A DNA stretch of 32,563 nucleotides from Ruminococcus sp. UBA4350. Lineage in GTDB: Bacteria; Bacillota; Clostridia; Oscillospirales; Ruminococcaceae. Shown here piece by piece: positions 1 through 8,181 of this stretch (position 1 is the first letter of the stretch; every line of letters begins with the position of its first letter). The stretch covers positions 1 to 32,563 of the forward strand of contig DGSY01000086.1 in the NCBI GenBank assembly GCA_002394125.1, in the 5' to 3' direction. The notes under the pieces were generated by a model. It was not told the DNA's origin. It saw only the letters and a program-made list of their open reading frames with translations, and ran no database searches. A program made the position numbers and the translations under genes.

Positions 1-228
1 GATATGGATCTGATCGCACGGCAGGTCATCCGCGATTTTGACGGCGATGACCGCTATCTCCGCGATTACTGCACGGACAATACCGAGCGCTATCACGCAA
101 TGGTCGATGAGATCGCGCGGCGTCTGAATTTCACCTCGCTGAAATATCATCTGCTGGCGGATGTCAAAAAGGCGGTCGGACTGGATCCGGATTCGCTCTG
201 CACCTATTGCTTTACCGGCGAAGAATAA
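1..228 (+). CDS. purF: Amidophosphoribosyltransferase, C-terminal end (5' truncated by window)
   Basis: This open frame enters from the left edge of the window, so the Met codon at position 4 is probably internal. The visible 75 residues end in a cysteine-containing tail, LCTYCFTGEE, which resembles the C-terminus of class II glutamine amidotransferase / PRPP amidotransferases (PurF) of Clostridia. PurF makes phosphoribosylamine from PRPP and glutamine, the first committed step of purine synthesis. The catalytic N-terminal Cys, the glutaminase domain and the PRPP loop all lie outside the window, so the call rests on the tail and on the purM-purN-purO-purD context. The next gene starts about 50 bases downstream on the same strand, consistent with one transcript. 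Confidence 0.72.
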   Translation, partial: DMDLIARQVIRDFDGDDRYLRDYCTDNTERYHAMVDEIARRLNFTSLKYHLLADVKKAVGLDPDSLCTYCFTGEE

Positions 229-277
229 GACTGTGAGTTCTGCGTATTGCAGAAGTCGCCCGATATGAGGAAAAATC

Positions 278-1012
278 ATGTTTCAGCAGGAAATACTCCA
301 ACAGATTCAGGTCAACATACACAGCAGCATCTGCATCCGCGGCGAAAAGGTCATTTATATCGACCCGCTGAAAATTGACGGTGAACCGCATGATGCCGAT
401 CTGATTCTCATTACGCATCCCCATTTCGATCATTTTTCCCCGAATGACATCAAAAAGCTGCTCAAAGAGGATACGGTCATCGCTGTGCCGGAGAGCATGG
501 CGCAGATCACAAAGCTCCGGACAGGCAGAGAGCCTGTGTCTCTCCATCCGGGACAGTCGCTGACACTCTGCGGCATTCCCGCGGAGACAGTCGCGGCGTA
601 TAATCTGCGGAAGCCCTCGCACCGCAGGAGTTCAGGCTGGATCGGATATGTCCTGACGCTCGGCGAAACACGCGTCTATATCACCGGCGATACCGATGAC
701 ACACCGGAAAGCAGAGCCGTGCAATGCGATATCCTGCTGCTGCCGGTCAGCGGCATCTTTACGATGAACGCACGGCAGGCGGCGGCGCTGACCAATGAGA
801 TCCGGCCGCATACCGTGATCCCGATCCACTACGGCGCACTGCTCGGCGGCCGGAAGGCGCCGGAGGAATTCCGCGCGGCTGTGTCCGACATGACCGAAAC
901 AGATATCCGCGATACCGTTTACAATAACCTGATGATCCGGCAGTATGCGCGCATCCTTGCGATCGCGCTGCTCTGCGGCATGATCGGGTATATCATCGGC
1001 AGCTTTCTATGA
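278..1012 (+). CDS. MBL-fold metallo-hydrolase with C-terminal membrane anchor
   Basis: This 244-residue protein has the metallo-beta-lactamase signature HPHFDH at residues 47-52. Later motifs TGDTDDTPE and PIHYGALL fit the distal Asp and His metal ligands. The overall layout is like the UlaG-type (YfiR/L-ascorbate-6-phosphate lactonase-like) branch, but the substrate cannot be told from sequence. The last ~20 residues (ILAIALLCGMIGYIIGSFL) form a hydrophobic segment with almost nothing after it, suggesting a tail-anchored protein with the catalytic domain in the cytoplasm; this is unusual for the family. The ATG at 278 follows a GAGG-containing ribosome-binding site. It lies between purF and purM, so it is likely co-transcribed with purine genes, although no purine role is evident. 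Confidence 0.8.
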   Translation: MFQQEILQQIQVNIHSSICIRGEKVIYIDPLKIDGEPHDADLILITHPHFDHFSPNDIKKLLKEDTVIAVPESMAQITKLRTGREPVSLHPGQSLTLCGIPAETVAAYNLRKPSHRRSSGWIGYVLTLGETRVYITGDTDDTPESRAVQCDILLLPVSGIFTMNARQAAALTNEIRPHTVIPIHYGALLGGRKAPEEFRAAVSDMTETDIRDTVYNNLMIRQYARILAIALLCGMIGYIIGSFL

Positions 1013-1113
1013 TTTTCCGCATCTGCTGCAAAAGCGGTGCGATATGCTGTGACGGAAGCAATCCGGCGGCGGGATCTCCCGCTGACCGCCAACCATCAAA
1101 AGGAGATTTTTGA

Positions 1114-2160
1114 ATGGCAAACGAAAAGAACAGTTTTTCCGAGAGCTACGCAAAGGCGGGCGTTGATGTGACCGCCGGCTACAAGGCAGTCGAGCTGATG
1201 AAAAAGCACGTCGCAAGAACCGTGACCGAGGGCTCGATCGACAGTATCGGCGGCTTCGGCGGCCTGTTCCTGCCGAATCTCACCGGCATGGAAGAACCGG
1301 TACTCGTTTCCGGTACGGACGGCGTCGGCACAAAGCTCAAGATCGCCATGCTCATGGACAAGCATGATACGATCGGCATTGACTGTGTGGCGATGTGCGT
1401 CAATGATGTCATCTGCTGCGGTGCAAAGCCGCTTTTCTTCCTCGATTACATCGCCTGCGGCAAGAACTATCCGGAGAAGATCGCGACGATCGTTTCCGGC
1501 GTGGCGGAGGGCTGCGTGCAGTCCGGCTGCGCACTGATCGGCGGCGAGACAGCGGAGCATCCGGGCATGATGCCGGATGATGACTACGATCTCGCAGGCT
1601 TCACCGTCGGCATTGCTGATCGCAAAAAGCTGCTGAAGCCCGATACGCAGAAGCCCGGCGATGTGCTGATCGCGATCGCTTCGAGCGGTGTGCATTCCAA
1701 CGGCTTTTCGCTTGTCCGCAAGGTCTTTGATGTCAGCGAGGAGACACTCGCAAAGCATTACGATACGCTCGGCTGCACACTCGGCGAAGCGCTGCTGACC
1801 CCGACGCGCATCTATGTCAAGCCGATTCTTGCGCTGCTGGAGAAGGTCAATGTCAAGGCGATCTCCCATATCACCGGCGGCGGCTTCTATGAGAATATTC
1901 CGCGCAGTCTGCCGGAGGGCATCACCGCCCGCATCCCGCGCAGCAATGTGCAGGTGCTTCCGATCTTCGATCTCATCGCGGAGACCGGCAAGATCCCGGA
2001 GCGCGATATGTTCAATACCTTTAATATGGGTGTCGGCATGATCGTTTCGGTCGCGCCGGAGGATGCTGATGCAGCGATCGCTTCGCTGGAGGCATCCGGC
2101 GAGCACGCCTATGTCCTCGGCGAGCTGATCGAAGGCACAGAGGGCGTCATCATCGCGTAA
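1114..2160 (+). CDS. purM: Phosphoribosylformylglycinamidine cyclo-ligase (AIR synthetase)
   Basis: PurM closes FGAM to aminoimidazole ribonucleotide using ATP in the cytoplasm. The 348-residue length matches the family (about 345). Family motifs are clear: SGTDGVGTKL near residues 66-75 (nucleotide/Mg binding), GGETAEHPGM near 144-153, and HITGGGFYENIPR near 252-264. The ATG at 1114 follows AAGGAG with suitable spacing. The stop codon shares its last base with the ATG of the next gene (TAATG), which suggests translational coupling to the downstream lipoprotein. A small GC-rich hairpin (GCGGG-ATCT-CCCGC, 1069-1082) lies in the 101-base gap upstream. It has no U tract and I do not call it a terminator. 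Confidence 0.97.
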   Translation: MANEKNSFSESYAKAGVDVTAGYKAVELMKKHVARTVTEGSIDSIGGFGGLFLPNLTGMEEPVLVSGTDGVGTKLKIAMLMDKHDTIGIDCVAMCVNDVICCGAKPLFFLDYIACGKNYPEKIATIVSGVAEGCVQSGCALIGGETAEHPGMMPDDDYDLAGFTVGIADRKKLLKPDTQKPGDVLIAIASSGVHSNGFSLVRKVFDVSEETLAKHYDTLGCTLGEALLTPTRIYVKPILALLEKVNVKAISHITGGGFYENIPRSLPEGITARIPRSNVQVLPIFDLIAETGKIPERDMFNTFNMGVGMIVSVAPEDADAAIASLEASGEHAYVLGELIEGTEGVIIA

Positions 2161-3068
2161 TGCGCAGCGCAGGGAAAAAAGCGGGGATTGCGGCCTGTTT
2201 GCTCGCGGCACTGCTGCTGTGCGGATGCAGTGGATTCGGGCCGCAAAAGGCAATTTACGGAACGGATTATTCCAAGGATTATAACGACTACCTCACCTAT
2301 TCCCTGGGCAGCGACTATCAGCTGGCACATACGGAAACATCCATGGGCTCCGACGGCGTGTGCTATACCCGTTGGTCTGCCATGTACCGCGATGCCGGCG
2401 GCGGGCAGCGGGAGATCCGCTATCTGACCGTTGATTACGGGGACGGCGGCACGGCCGGCCTGTATGAATCAGAGCAGCAGTTCAATGATTGCAGTCTTGC
2501 GGATATTATGTATTCGGAGGTCTGTCGGACGGGAGCCCGCGAGTTTGCCCGCACGATACTGAAAAATTATTTTCGTGATGCCGATGCAGACAAGAGCCCC
2601 TCTGCCGAACCGGAGCGGGGCGTGCGCGTATCGCTGCGCTTTGACCGGATGATCTTCCCTGATCTGTATCCGGCGGTGCAGGCTGCGCTGGATCCGGAGA
2701 CCGGCTTACAGGTCTGCACAGCGGATTTGCAGACCGCTGCACAGGATCCGAATGTGATCGCAGGCTGCGTAATCAACATAGAGAAAAACGAATTCGAGGA
2801 GGACATTTCCGATACGGATGTCTATACCGAAAAGATGCAGCATATCTATGAGGATTATTTGCAGCGCACCGGTCATCCGCAGAATTATCTGTTTGCTGTA
2901 TATCTCATCCGGATCTCGGATACAAAGGGCAGGCTCTCGGAGACCTGTCTGTATAACAAAGCCGCGCTGACCGGCATCGGCGAATTCGATGCGTCGGAGC
3001 GCTATGAAAACAATTCCGCGCAGTATACTGCGATGCAGAATGAACTGCGTGAGCTTCTGAAGCAGTAA
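2160..3068 (+). CDS. Putative lipoprotein of unknown function
   Basis: This is a 302-residue protein I do not recognise. The N-terminus has basic residues, a hydrophobic stretch and a lipobox-like LCGC with Cys at residue 23, so it is predicted to be a lipoprotein facing outward. The mature part is hydrophilic and rich in Tyr and acidic residues, with no evident catalytic motif. It has no Shine-Dalgarno site of its own within a normal distance. Its ATG overlaps the purM stop by one base (TAATG), so translation probably depends on purM. It sits between purM and purN, separated from purN by about 40 bases. Why a surface lipoprotein should be coupled to a purine enzyme is unclear, and the function is left open. 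Confidence 0.75.
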   Translation: MRSAGKKAGIAACLLAALLLCGCSGFGPQKAIYGTDYSKDYNDYLTYSLGSDYQLAHTETSMGSDGVCYTRWSAMYRDAGGGQREIRYLTVDYGDGGTAGLYESEQQFNDCSLADIMYSEVCRTGAREFARTILKNYFRDADADKSPSAEPERGVRVSLRFDRMIFPDLYPAVQAALDPETGLQVCTADLQTAAQDPNVIAGCVINIEKNEFEEDISDTDVYTEKMQHIYEDYLQRTGHPQNYLFAVYLIRISDTKGRLSETCLYNKAALTGIGEFDASERYENNSAQYTAMQNELRELLKQ

Positions 3069-3108
3069 GCATACGCCAGATTCTTATATGAAAGGGGCGG
3101 CGATACCA

Positions 3109-3744
3109 ATGGCCGAACATAAGAATATCATCGTTCTGGTCTCCGGCGGCGGCACCAATTTACAGGCGCTGATCGACGCGCAGAGCCGCGGTGAGCTCGG
3201 CTGCGGCAGGATCACCTGCGTCATCAGCTCAAAGCCCGGCGTTTTTGCGCTGGAGCGCGCAGAAAAGGCCGGCATCCGGACGCGCGTCATCGTGCGGAAG
3301 GAGTTTGCGGATACCGCTGCATACAGCGCGGCGATGCTCGATGCATTCCGCGAAGAACAGGCGGATCTGATCGTGCAGGCGGGCTTCATGACCATTCTTG
3401 ACGAAACGATCTGCAAGGCCTATCCGAACAAGATGATAAACGTCCACCCTGCGCTGATACCGAGCTTCTGCGGCAAGGGCTTTTACGGGCTCCATGTCCA
3501 TGAGGCCGCGCTGAAAAAGGGCGTGAAGGTCACGGGCGCGACGGTGCATTTTGTCACGGAGGTCTGCGACGGCGGCCCGATCATCCTGCAAAAGGCTGTT
3601 GCGGTCGAGCAGGGCGATACGCCGGAAACACTGCAAAGACGCGTCATGGAGCAGGCGGAATGGCATATTCTTCCGGAGGCTGTCCGGCTGTTCTGCGAGG
3701 ATAAGCTCTCCGTCGAGAACGATATCGTAACGATATTATCATGA
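3109..3744 (+). CDS. purN: Phosphoribosylglycinamide formyltransferase 1 (GAR transformylase)
   Basis: PurN transfers a formyl group from 10-formyl-tetrahydrofolate to GAR. From the ATG at 3109 the protein has 211 residues, the normal family length. I prefer this start over the in-frame ATG at 3088 because AAAGGGG (3091-3097) sits about 11 bases upstream of it and the N-terminus then aligns with the family. Seen motifs: VSGGGTNLQAL (phosphate loop), INVHPALIPSF carrying the catalytic Asn111 and His113, and CDGGPIILQ carrying Asp154. Family sequences usually have SGNGSNLQ and HPSLLP, so this copy differs slightly at conserved spots, but the catalytic triad is intact. The stop overlaps the next start as ATGA. 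Confidence 0.96.
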   Translation: MAEHKNIIVLVSGGGTNLQALIDAQSRGELGCGRITCVISSKPGVFALERAEKAGIRTRVIVRKEFADTAAYSAAMLDAFREEQADLIVQAGFMTILDETICKAYPNKMINVHPALIPSFCGKGFYGLHVHEAALKKGVKVTGATVHFVTEVCDGGPIILQKAVAVEQGDTPETLQRRVMEQAEWHILPEAVRLFCEDKLSVENDIVTILS

Positions 3745-4787
3745 AGAAAAAAAGCAAGGTCATGATCGGTCTTGTCATCGCACTTGTCACTTTGTTTCTG
3801 CTGCTGACCGGCATCACCGTTCTGATTATGCGCATGAACTTCGGCCGCGGCGACTATCCGGCGGACAGAAGCTCGCGCAATACGGCGTTCGGCTGGTATC
3901 CGGCATTTGCAGCGGATCATCCGCGGCAGGAGGTCGAATTTCCGTCCGGCGATCTGAACCTGAAGGGCTGGATCTACGGCGCGGAGAATACGGACAGGCT
4001 GCTGGTCTTTGCGCACGGCATCAGTTCCGGCCACGAAGCCTATGTCAATCAGCTTCTGTGGTTCGCCGATCACGGCTGGTGCGTATTTGCCTATGATGCG
4101 GCCGGTTCCGGCGACAGTCCCGGCGATTCCACAAAGGGACTGGTGCAGTCCGCGATCAACCTAGACAGCGCACTGACATATGTTGAACAGGATCCGGCGC
4201 TCGGCAAAATGCCGGTTTATCTGCTCGGTCACAGCTGGGGCGGCTATGCCGTCGGTGCTGTGCTGAATTACGATCACAATATCAGAGCGGCGGTATCGCT
4301 TTCCGGATATGCCGATCCGAAGGAGATGCTCCGGCGCGGGACAGAGCTGGCGGTCGGCAAGGCCGGCGCATATGCGTTTTATCCCTTTGCGCTGATCTAT
4401 CACAAGCTCACCTTCGGCAGTCTTTCCGGTCTCAATGCGGTGGACGGCATCAACAAGGCAAATATCCCGTTCCTTGCGATGCACGGCGAATCGGATGCGT
4501 TTGTCGGCTATGACCTCGGCATCATTTCGCAGAAGGACCGCATCACAAACCCTCAAGCGGAATATCTGCCGATCACCGGCGAATATTCGCATCACAATGA
4601 CTATTTCCATTCGGAGGAATGCAACCGCGAGGTCGCGGCGCGGATCACGGATGATTCGCTGACGCAGGAGCAAAAGCTCGGTCTGTTCAGCGAAAACTAT
4701 GCGTCGGATGCGGACAAGGCATTGTTCCGCGCTGTCAATGAACCGCTGCTGGAAAGCATCGAAGCATTCTACGATAAGAATTCCTGA
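3741..4787 (+). CDS. Membrane-anchored alpha/beta hydrolase
   Basis: This 348-residue protein begins with a short Lys-rich segment and one strong transmembrane helix (about residues 8-30). A serine hydrolase domain follows, probably on the outer face. The catalytic triad can be read: Ser165 in GHSWGG, Asp252 in MHGESDAFV, and His284 or His285 in EYSHHNDY. An oxyanion-type motif, FAHGISSGHEAY, is also present. It resembles the large group of clostridial alpha/beta hydrolases of unknown substrate (esterase, lipase or peptidase). The ATG overlaps the purN stop as ATGA, so it is probably translationally coupled to purN. No purine link is known for this family. Confidence 0.87.
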   Translation: MKKKSKVMIGLVIALVTLFLLLTGITVLIMRMNFGRGDYPADRSSRNTAFGWYPAFAADHPRQEVEFPSGDLNLKGWIYGAENTDRLLVFAHGISSGHEAYVNQLLWFADHGWCVFAYDAAGSGDSPGDSTKGLVQSAINLDSALTYVEQDPALGKMPVYLLGHSWGGYAVGAVLNYDHNIRAAVSLSGYADPKEMLRRGTELAVGKAGAYAFYPFALIYHKLTFGSLSGLNAVDGINKANIPFLAMHGESDAFVGYDLGIISQKDRITNPQAEYLPITGEYSHHNDYFHSEECNREVAARITDDSLTQEQKLGLFSENYASDADKALFRAVNEPLLESIEAFYDKNS

Positions 4788-4797
4788 GGAGGGCGGC

Positions 4798-4977
4798 ATG
4801 ACCGGACAGCCGAAGGTCTGCATGATGTGCGGAAAAATATGCAGCGGCAAAAGCACGCACGCCGCAGCGCTGCGGGAGCAATATCATGCGGCGGTGCTGT
4901 CGGTCGATGAGATCACGCTCGCGCTGTTCGGGACGGATGCCGGCGACGAAGAAATTGATGTCCGCGTCGGACAGTAA
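4798..4977 (+). pseudogene. Truncated P-loop kinase-like remnant (AAA_33-type)
   Basis: Only 59 residues are encoded. They start with a good Walker A, CGKICSGKST, followed by SVDEITLALFGTDAG, as in small ATP-binding/kinase-like proteins (AAA_33, zeta-toxin-like) that usually run to about 160-180 residues. The frame stops soon after this. Only about 50 bases remain before purO, so the rest of the domain (lid, second half of the core) is absent, not just frame-shifted. The ribosome-binding site GAGGAGGG is still intact, so a short peptide may be made. I read it as a deletion remnant left in the purine cluster. It could alternatively be a real short protein, which I think less likely. Confidence 0.6.
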
Positions 4978-5030
4978 GGCAATTCTCCGCAGGCTGCGGA
5001 AATCATAAATCAATACAGGAGGAAATCATT

Positions 5031-5756
5031 ATGGCTATGATCTCACTGGAACAGGAACTGAAAGGGAACAGCTATCCCGGCAGAGGCATCATCCTCGGCA
5101 GATCGGCAGACGGAAAGTACGCTGTTGCTGCATATTTCATCATGGGCAGAAGCGAGAATTCCAGAAACCGCATCTTCGTGAAGGATGGCGAGGGCATCCG
5201 GACACAGGCATATGACGAATCCAAATGCTCCGATCCGTCGCTCATCATCTATGCGCCGGTGCGTGTGCTCGGCAATAAGACGATCGTCACGAACGGCGAC
5301 CAGACCGACACGATCTATGATGCAATGGATCATCAGTTCACCTTCGAGCAGTCGCTCCGCAGCCGCAAATTCGAGCCGGACGATCCGAACTTCACCCCCA
5401 GAATCTCCGGTATCATCCGCTGCGAAAAGGGCAGCTTCAACTATGCGCTCTCCATTCTCAAGAGTGCCGAGGGCAATCCGGAATCCTGCCAGCGCTTCAC
5501 ATTCAGCTATGAAAATCCGCTGGCCGGTCAGGGACATTTCATCCACACCTATGTCGGCGACGGCAATCCGCTGCCGAGCTTCAGGGGTGAGCCGAAGCTC
5601 GTTGCGATTCCGGATGATATCGACAGCTTCACCGATCTGCTCTGGAGCAATCTCAATGCAGACAACAAGATCTCGCTCTTTGTCAGATTCATCAACACCG
5701 CGGACGGCACCGCTGAAACCAGAATCATCAACCGCTACGGCGATTCCGCGAAATGA
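5031..5756 (+). CDS. purO: IMP cyclohydrolase, PurO (archaeal-type)
   Basis: The 241-residue protein matches the PurO family (IMP_cyclohyd), which closes FAICAR to IMP, the last step of purine synthesis. Characteristic stretches are YPGRGIILGRSADG near the N-terminus, AAYFIMGRSENSRNRIFV, and DPSLIIYAPVR. PurO has an Ntn-hydrolase-like fold and is unrelated to the N-terminal cyclohydrolase domain of bacterial PurH. Its presence agrees with the stand-alone AICAR transformylase encoded just downstream, which lacks that domain. The ATG at 5031 follows CAGGAGGAA with good spacing; a second Met lies two codons later. The stop overlaps the next start (ATGA). Confidence 0.92.
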   Translation: MAMISLEQELKGNSYPGRGIILGRSADGKYAVAAYFIMGRSENSRNRIFVKDGEGIRTQAYDESKCSDPSLIIYAPVRVLGNKTIVTNGDQTDTIYDAMDHQFTFEQSLRSRKFEPDDPNFTPRISGIIRCEKGSFNYALSILKSAEGNPESCQRFTFSYENPLAGQGHFIHTYVGDGNPLPSFRGEPKLVAIPDDIDSFTDLLWSNLNADNKISLFVRFINTADGTAETRIINRYGDSAK

Positions 5757-6328
5757 TCCCGAACGAGTATGCAGAGGTTCTGCGGCAGGCGGCGCTGCAA
5801 AAGGATTATACCGGCATGACAACCGTGCTGATGATGCGCGAGCCGGTCTTTCCGAGTCCGGCGATTCTCCGGTGCGTGAACGGCGTGACGCAGATGCGCG
5901 CAGTGTATCCGGATTTTGTGCCGGTGCCGAATCAGCCTGATCCCGCGGCACCGGCGATTCTGGATCTGCGCAGGCTCCTTCCGCCGCAGGTCGGACTGCT
6001 GCTCTGCACCGTTCCCGCCGGAAAAGGAATGCTCCGCGCCGCGGACGGTACGCGCTATACCTTCTGGACAGAATCACAGTATACGATGGTCATTGCCGCA
6101 AACCATGCGGTCTCCGGTCTGCTGGTCATGCCGGCCGGGGAGCATATGTTTACGATCGGCGTTTACGGCGCGTATGATCCGTATCACAATGAACGCGATC
6201 CGCTTTTCAGTCCGCCGATCCAGCACATCTACGGTATGATACAGGTGCAGCCGGGAACAGTGACAGAGGTCGTTCCCGAACGGCGGAATAATTTCGCACA
6301 GCTCGCCTATCAGATTGTTTATCATTAA
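5753..6328 (+). CDS. Unknown protein between purO and AICAR transformylase
   Basis: I do not recognise this 191-residue protein. It has no signal peptide or transmembrane segment, so it is probably cytoplasmic. The sequence is rich in Pro, Val and Met. It shows beta-strand-like runs such as VGLLLCTVPAGKGML and YTMVIAANHAVSGLLVMPA, and contains IGVYGAYDPYHNERDP near the C-terminal third. The ATG overlaps the purO stop as ATGA, so it is likely translated together with PurO. It lies exactly between the two enzymes that carry out the last two steps to IMP. A helper, scaffold or regulator of that pair is an attractive inference, but nothing in the sequence proves it. Confidence 0.75.
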   Translation: MIPNEYAEVLRQAALQKDYTGMTTVLMMREPVFPSPAILRCVNGVTQMRAVYPDFVPVPNQPDPAAPAILDLRRLLPPQVGLLLCTVPAGKGMLRAADGTRYTFWTESQYTMVIAANHAVSGLLVMPAGEHMFTIGVYGAYDPYHNERDPLFSPPIQHIYGMIQVQPGTVTEVVPERRNNFAQLAYQIVYH

Positions 6329-6362
6329 ATTGGCAGCAGCGCTGCCGGAAAGGTTGAAAACT

Positions 6363-7547
6363 ATGGAAACCGAACGCTTTTTGAAATACGGCTGCAATCC
6401 CAACCAGAAGCCCGCGAGAATCTACATGAACGACGGCAGCGCACTGCCGATCACCGTTCTTTCCGGCAATCCGGGCTATATCAATCTGCTGGATGCATTC
6501 AACGGCTGGCAGCTCGTCCGTGAGCTGAAGGCTGCGACCGGTATGCCGGCTGCGACCTCGTTCAAGCACGTTTCTCCGGCAGGCGCGGCAATCGGCAGAC
6601 CGCTTTCCGATACGCTGAAGAAGATCTATTTCGTGGATGATCTCGGCGAGCTTTCGCCGCTGGCCTGTGCCTATGCAAGAGCCAGAGGCGCGGACAGAAT
6701 GTCCAGCTTTGGCGACTGGATCTCGCTCTCCGATGAGTGCGATGCGATCACCGCGACCATGATCGCGCGTGAGGTCTCCGACGGCATCATTGCGCCGGGC
6801 TATTCCGAGGAGGCACTTGCGATCCTCAAGACCAAGCGCAAGGGCAATTACAATATCGTGCAGATCGACCCGAATTATGAGCCGCCGAAGGTCGAGCATA
6901 AGGAAGTGTTCGGCGTGACCTTCGAGCAGGGCAGAAACGATCTCGCAATCAACGAGGAAACGATGCTCAGCAATATCGTCACCGACTGCAAGGACATTCC
7001 GGAGGACAAGAAATTCGACCTCATCGTTTCGCTCATCACCCTGAAATATACGCAGTCCAATTCCGTCTGCTATGTCAAGGACGGTCAGGCGATCGGCATC
7101 GGCGCAGGCCAGCAGTCGAGAATCCACTGCACACGCCTTGCCGGTACGAAGGCGGATAACTGGTGGCTCCGTCAGGCACCGCAGGTTCTGAATCTGCCGT
7201 TCCGCGATGACATCAAGCGCCCCGACCGCGACAACGCGATCGACCTCTATATCGGTGAGGACTATATGGATATCCTCGCAGACGGCGAATGGGAGCGCGT
7301 CTTTACCGAAAAGCCGCCGGTCTTCACAAAGGAGGAGCGTCAGGCATGGATCGCGAAGAATACCGATGTCTGCCTCGGCTCGGATGCATTCTTCCCGTTC
7401 CCGGACAATATCGACAGAGCGTATAAGAGCGGCGTCCGCTATATTGTGGAGCCGGGCGGCTCGATCCGCGACGATATCGTCATCGAGCAGTGCAATAAGT
7501 ACGGCATCGCGATGGCGTTCTGCGGTCTCCGTTTGTTCCACCACTGA
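6363..7547 (+). CDS. Stand-alone AICAR transformylase (PurH C-terminal domain type)
   Basis: This 394-residue protein is the formyltransferase part of PurH alone. It starts with FLKYGCNPNQKPARIYM and has the active-site stretch FKHVSPAGAAIG with Lys68 and His69, matching the KH pair of bifunctional PurH/ATIC. Further family regions include GDWISLSDECDAITA, TLKYTQSNSVCYVKDGQ and GAGQQSRIHCTRLAG. It formylates AICAR to FAICAR using 10-formyl-THF. The N-terminal cyclohydrolase domain of ordinary PurH is missing, and PurO supplies that activity. I chose the ATG at 6363 because GGAAAGG (6347-6353) lies nine bases upstream; an upstream ATG at 6315 would add an unlikely extension. No stem-loop terminator follows. 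Confidence 0.93.
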   Translation: METERFLKYGCNPNQKPARIYMNDGSALPITVLSGNPGYINLLDAFNGWQLVRELKAATGMPAATSFKHVSPAGAAIGRPLSDTLKKIYFVDDLGELSPLACAYARARGADRMSSFGDWISLSDECDAITATMIAREVSDGIIAPGYSEEALAILKTKRKGNYNIVQIDPNYEPPKVEHKEVFGVTFEQGRNDLAINEETMLSNIVTDCKDIPEDKKFDLIVSLITLKYTQSNSVCYVKDGQAIGIGAGQQSRIHCTRLAGTKADNWWLRQAPQVLNLPFRDDIKRPDRDNAIDLYIGEDYMDILADGEWERVFTEKPPVFTKEERQAWIAKNTDVCLGSDAFFPFPDNIDRAYKSGVRYIVEPGGSIRDDIVIEQCNKYGIAMAFCGLRLFHH

Positions 7548-7549
7548 TT

Positions 7550-7579
7550 TTGACAGCGGGGCGATTCCCCCATTATAAA
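7550..7579 (+). promoter_or_regulatory. Sigma-A-type promoter inside the purine cluster
   Basis: A perfect -35 TTGACA (7550-7555) and a -10 TATAAA (7574-7579) are separated by 18 bases, in the 73-base gap after the AICAR transformylase stop. The spacer carries a small dyad, GGGG-CGATT-CCCC, which could be an operator half or chance. It would drive the histidine phosphatase, the tandem unknown pair and purD independently of the upstream genes. Confidence 0.6.
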
Positions 7580-7620
7580 TTCACCGGAGGCACAGTCAGA
7601 AACCGCAGGAGGGCAGGGCA

Positions 7621-8178
7621 ATGACGATTTATCTGATGCGGCACGGCGAACCGACCTACCGCGACACGACGGCGCTCGGTCTGCCGGGCATGGGCGCAGA
7701 GCTGGGACAGCTCCGGCCGGAGGGCATCCGGCAGGCGGAGGAGGCCGCAAAGGATCCCCGCATTCAGGATGCTGACCTGATCGTCGCCTCGCCCTATCCG
7801 CGGGCGCTGCAAACGGCGGCGATCGTTTCGCGGCGGATCGACAGACCGATCGAGGTCGCAGTCGGCATTTTTGAATGGCTGCCGCGGATCGACTATTCGG
7901 CGCCCACGCATACCGAGATCAAGGAGGCGTGGGAGGAATACAAGAGAAACGGCGGTGTGCATCGGCCGGAGGACAGATACCCCCTCTGGGAAACGCATGA
8001 AATGCTGCGCGCCCGCGCACTGGAAGCGATCCGGCCGTATCTTGAACGGAAGGACATCGGCAAGCTGCTGATCGTCTGTCACGGCGGCATCATGCGGGCG
8101 CTGATGAAGCAGCCCTCGCTGCCGAAGATCCATTTTTGCGAGATCCGGGAGCTGACACCCGAAATGCTGGAGGAATGA
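7621..8178 (+). CDS. Histidine phosphatase family protein (phosphoglycerate mutase-like)
   Basis: The 185-residue protein starts YLMRHGEPTYRD, the phosphohistidine RHG motif (His8). It has the second catalytic His at residue 154 in LLIVCHGGIMRAL, and SPYPRALQTA in between, the usual branch-1 histidine phosphatase layout. Members include phosphoglycerate mutases, alpha-ribazole phosphatase and broad phosphatases, and this sequence alone does not separate them. gpmI elsewhere in the window already supplies glycolytic mutase activity, so a phosphatase role is more likely. The ATG at 7621 follows CAGGAGG. It is the first gene after the predicted internal promoter and is only three bases from the next start. 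Confidence 0.88.
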   Translation: MTIYLMRHGEPTYRDTTALGLPGMGAELGQLRPEGIRQAEEAAKDPRIQDADLIVASPYPRALQTAAIVSRRIDRPIEVAVGIFEWLPRIDYSAPTHTEIKEAWEEYKRNGGVHRPEDRYPLWETHEMLRARALEAIRPYLERKDIGKLLIVCHGGIMRALMKQPSLPKIHFCEIRELTPEMLEE

Positions 8179-8181
8179 ACA

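Noticed and set aside
1065..1090. GC-rich hairpin between the MBL gene and purM as terminator
   Set aside because: It has a five-base stem, no U tract, and lies inside an apparently continuous operon.
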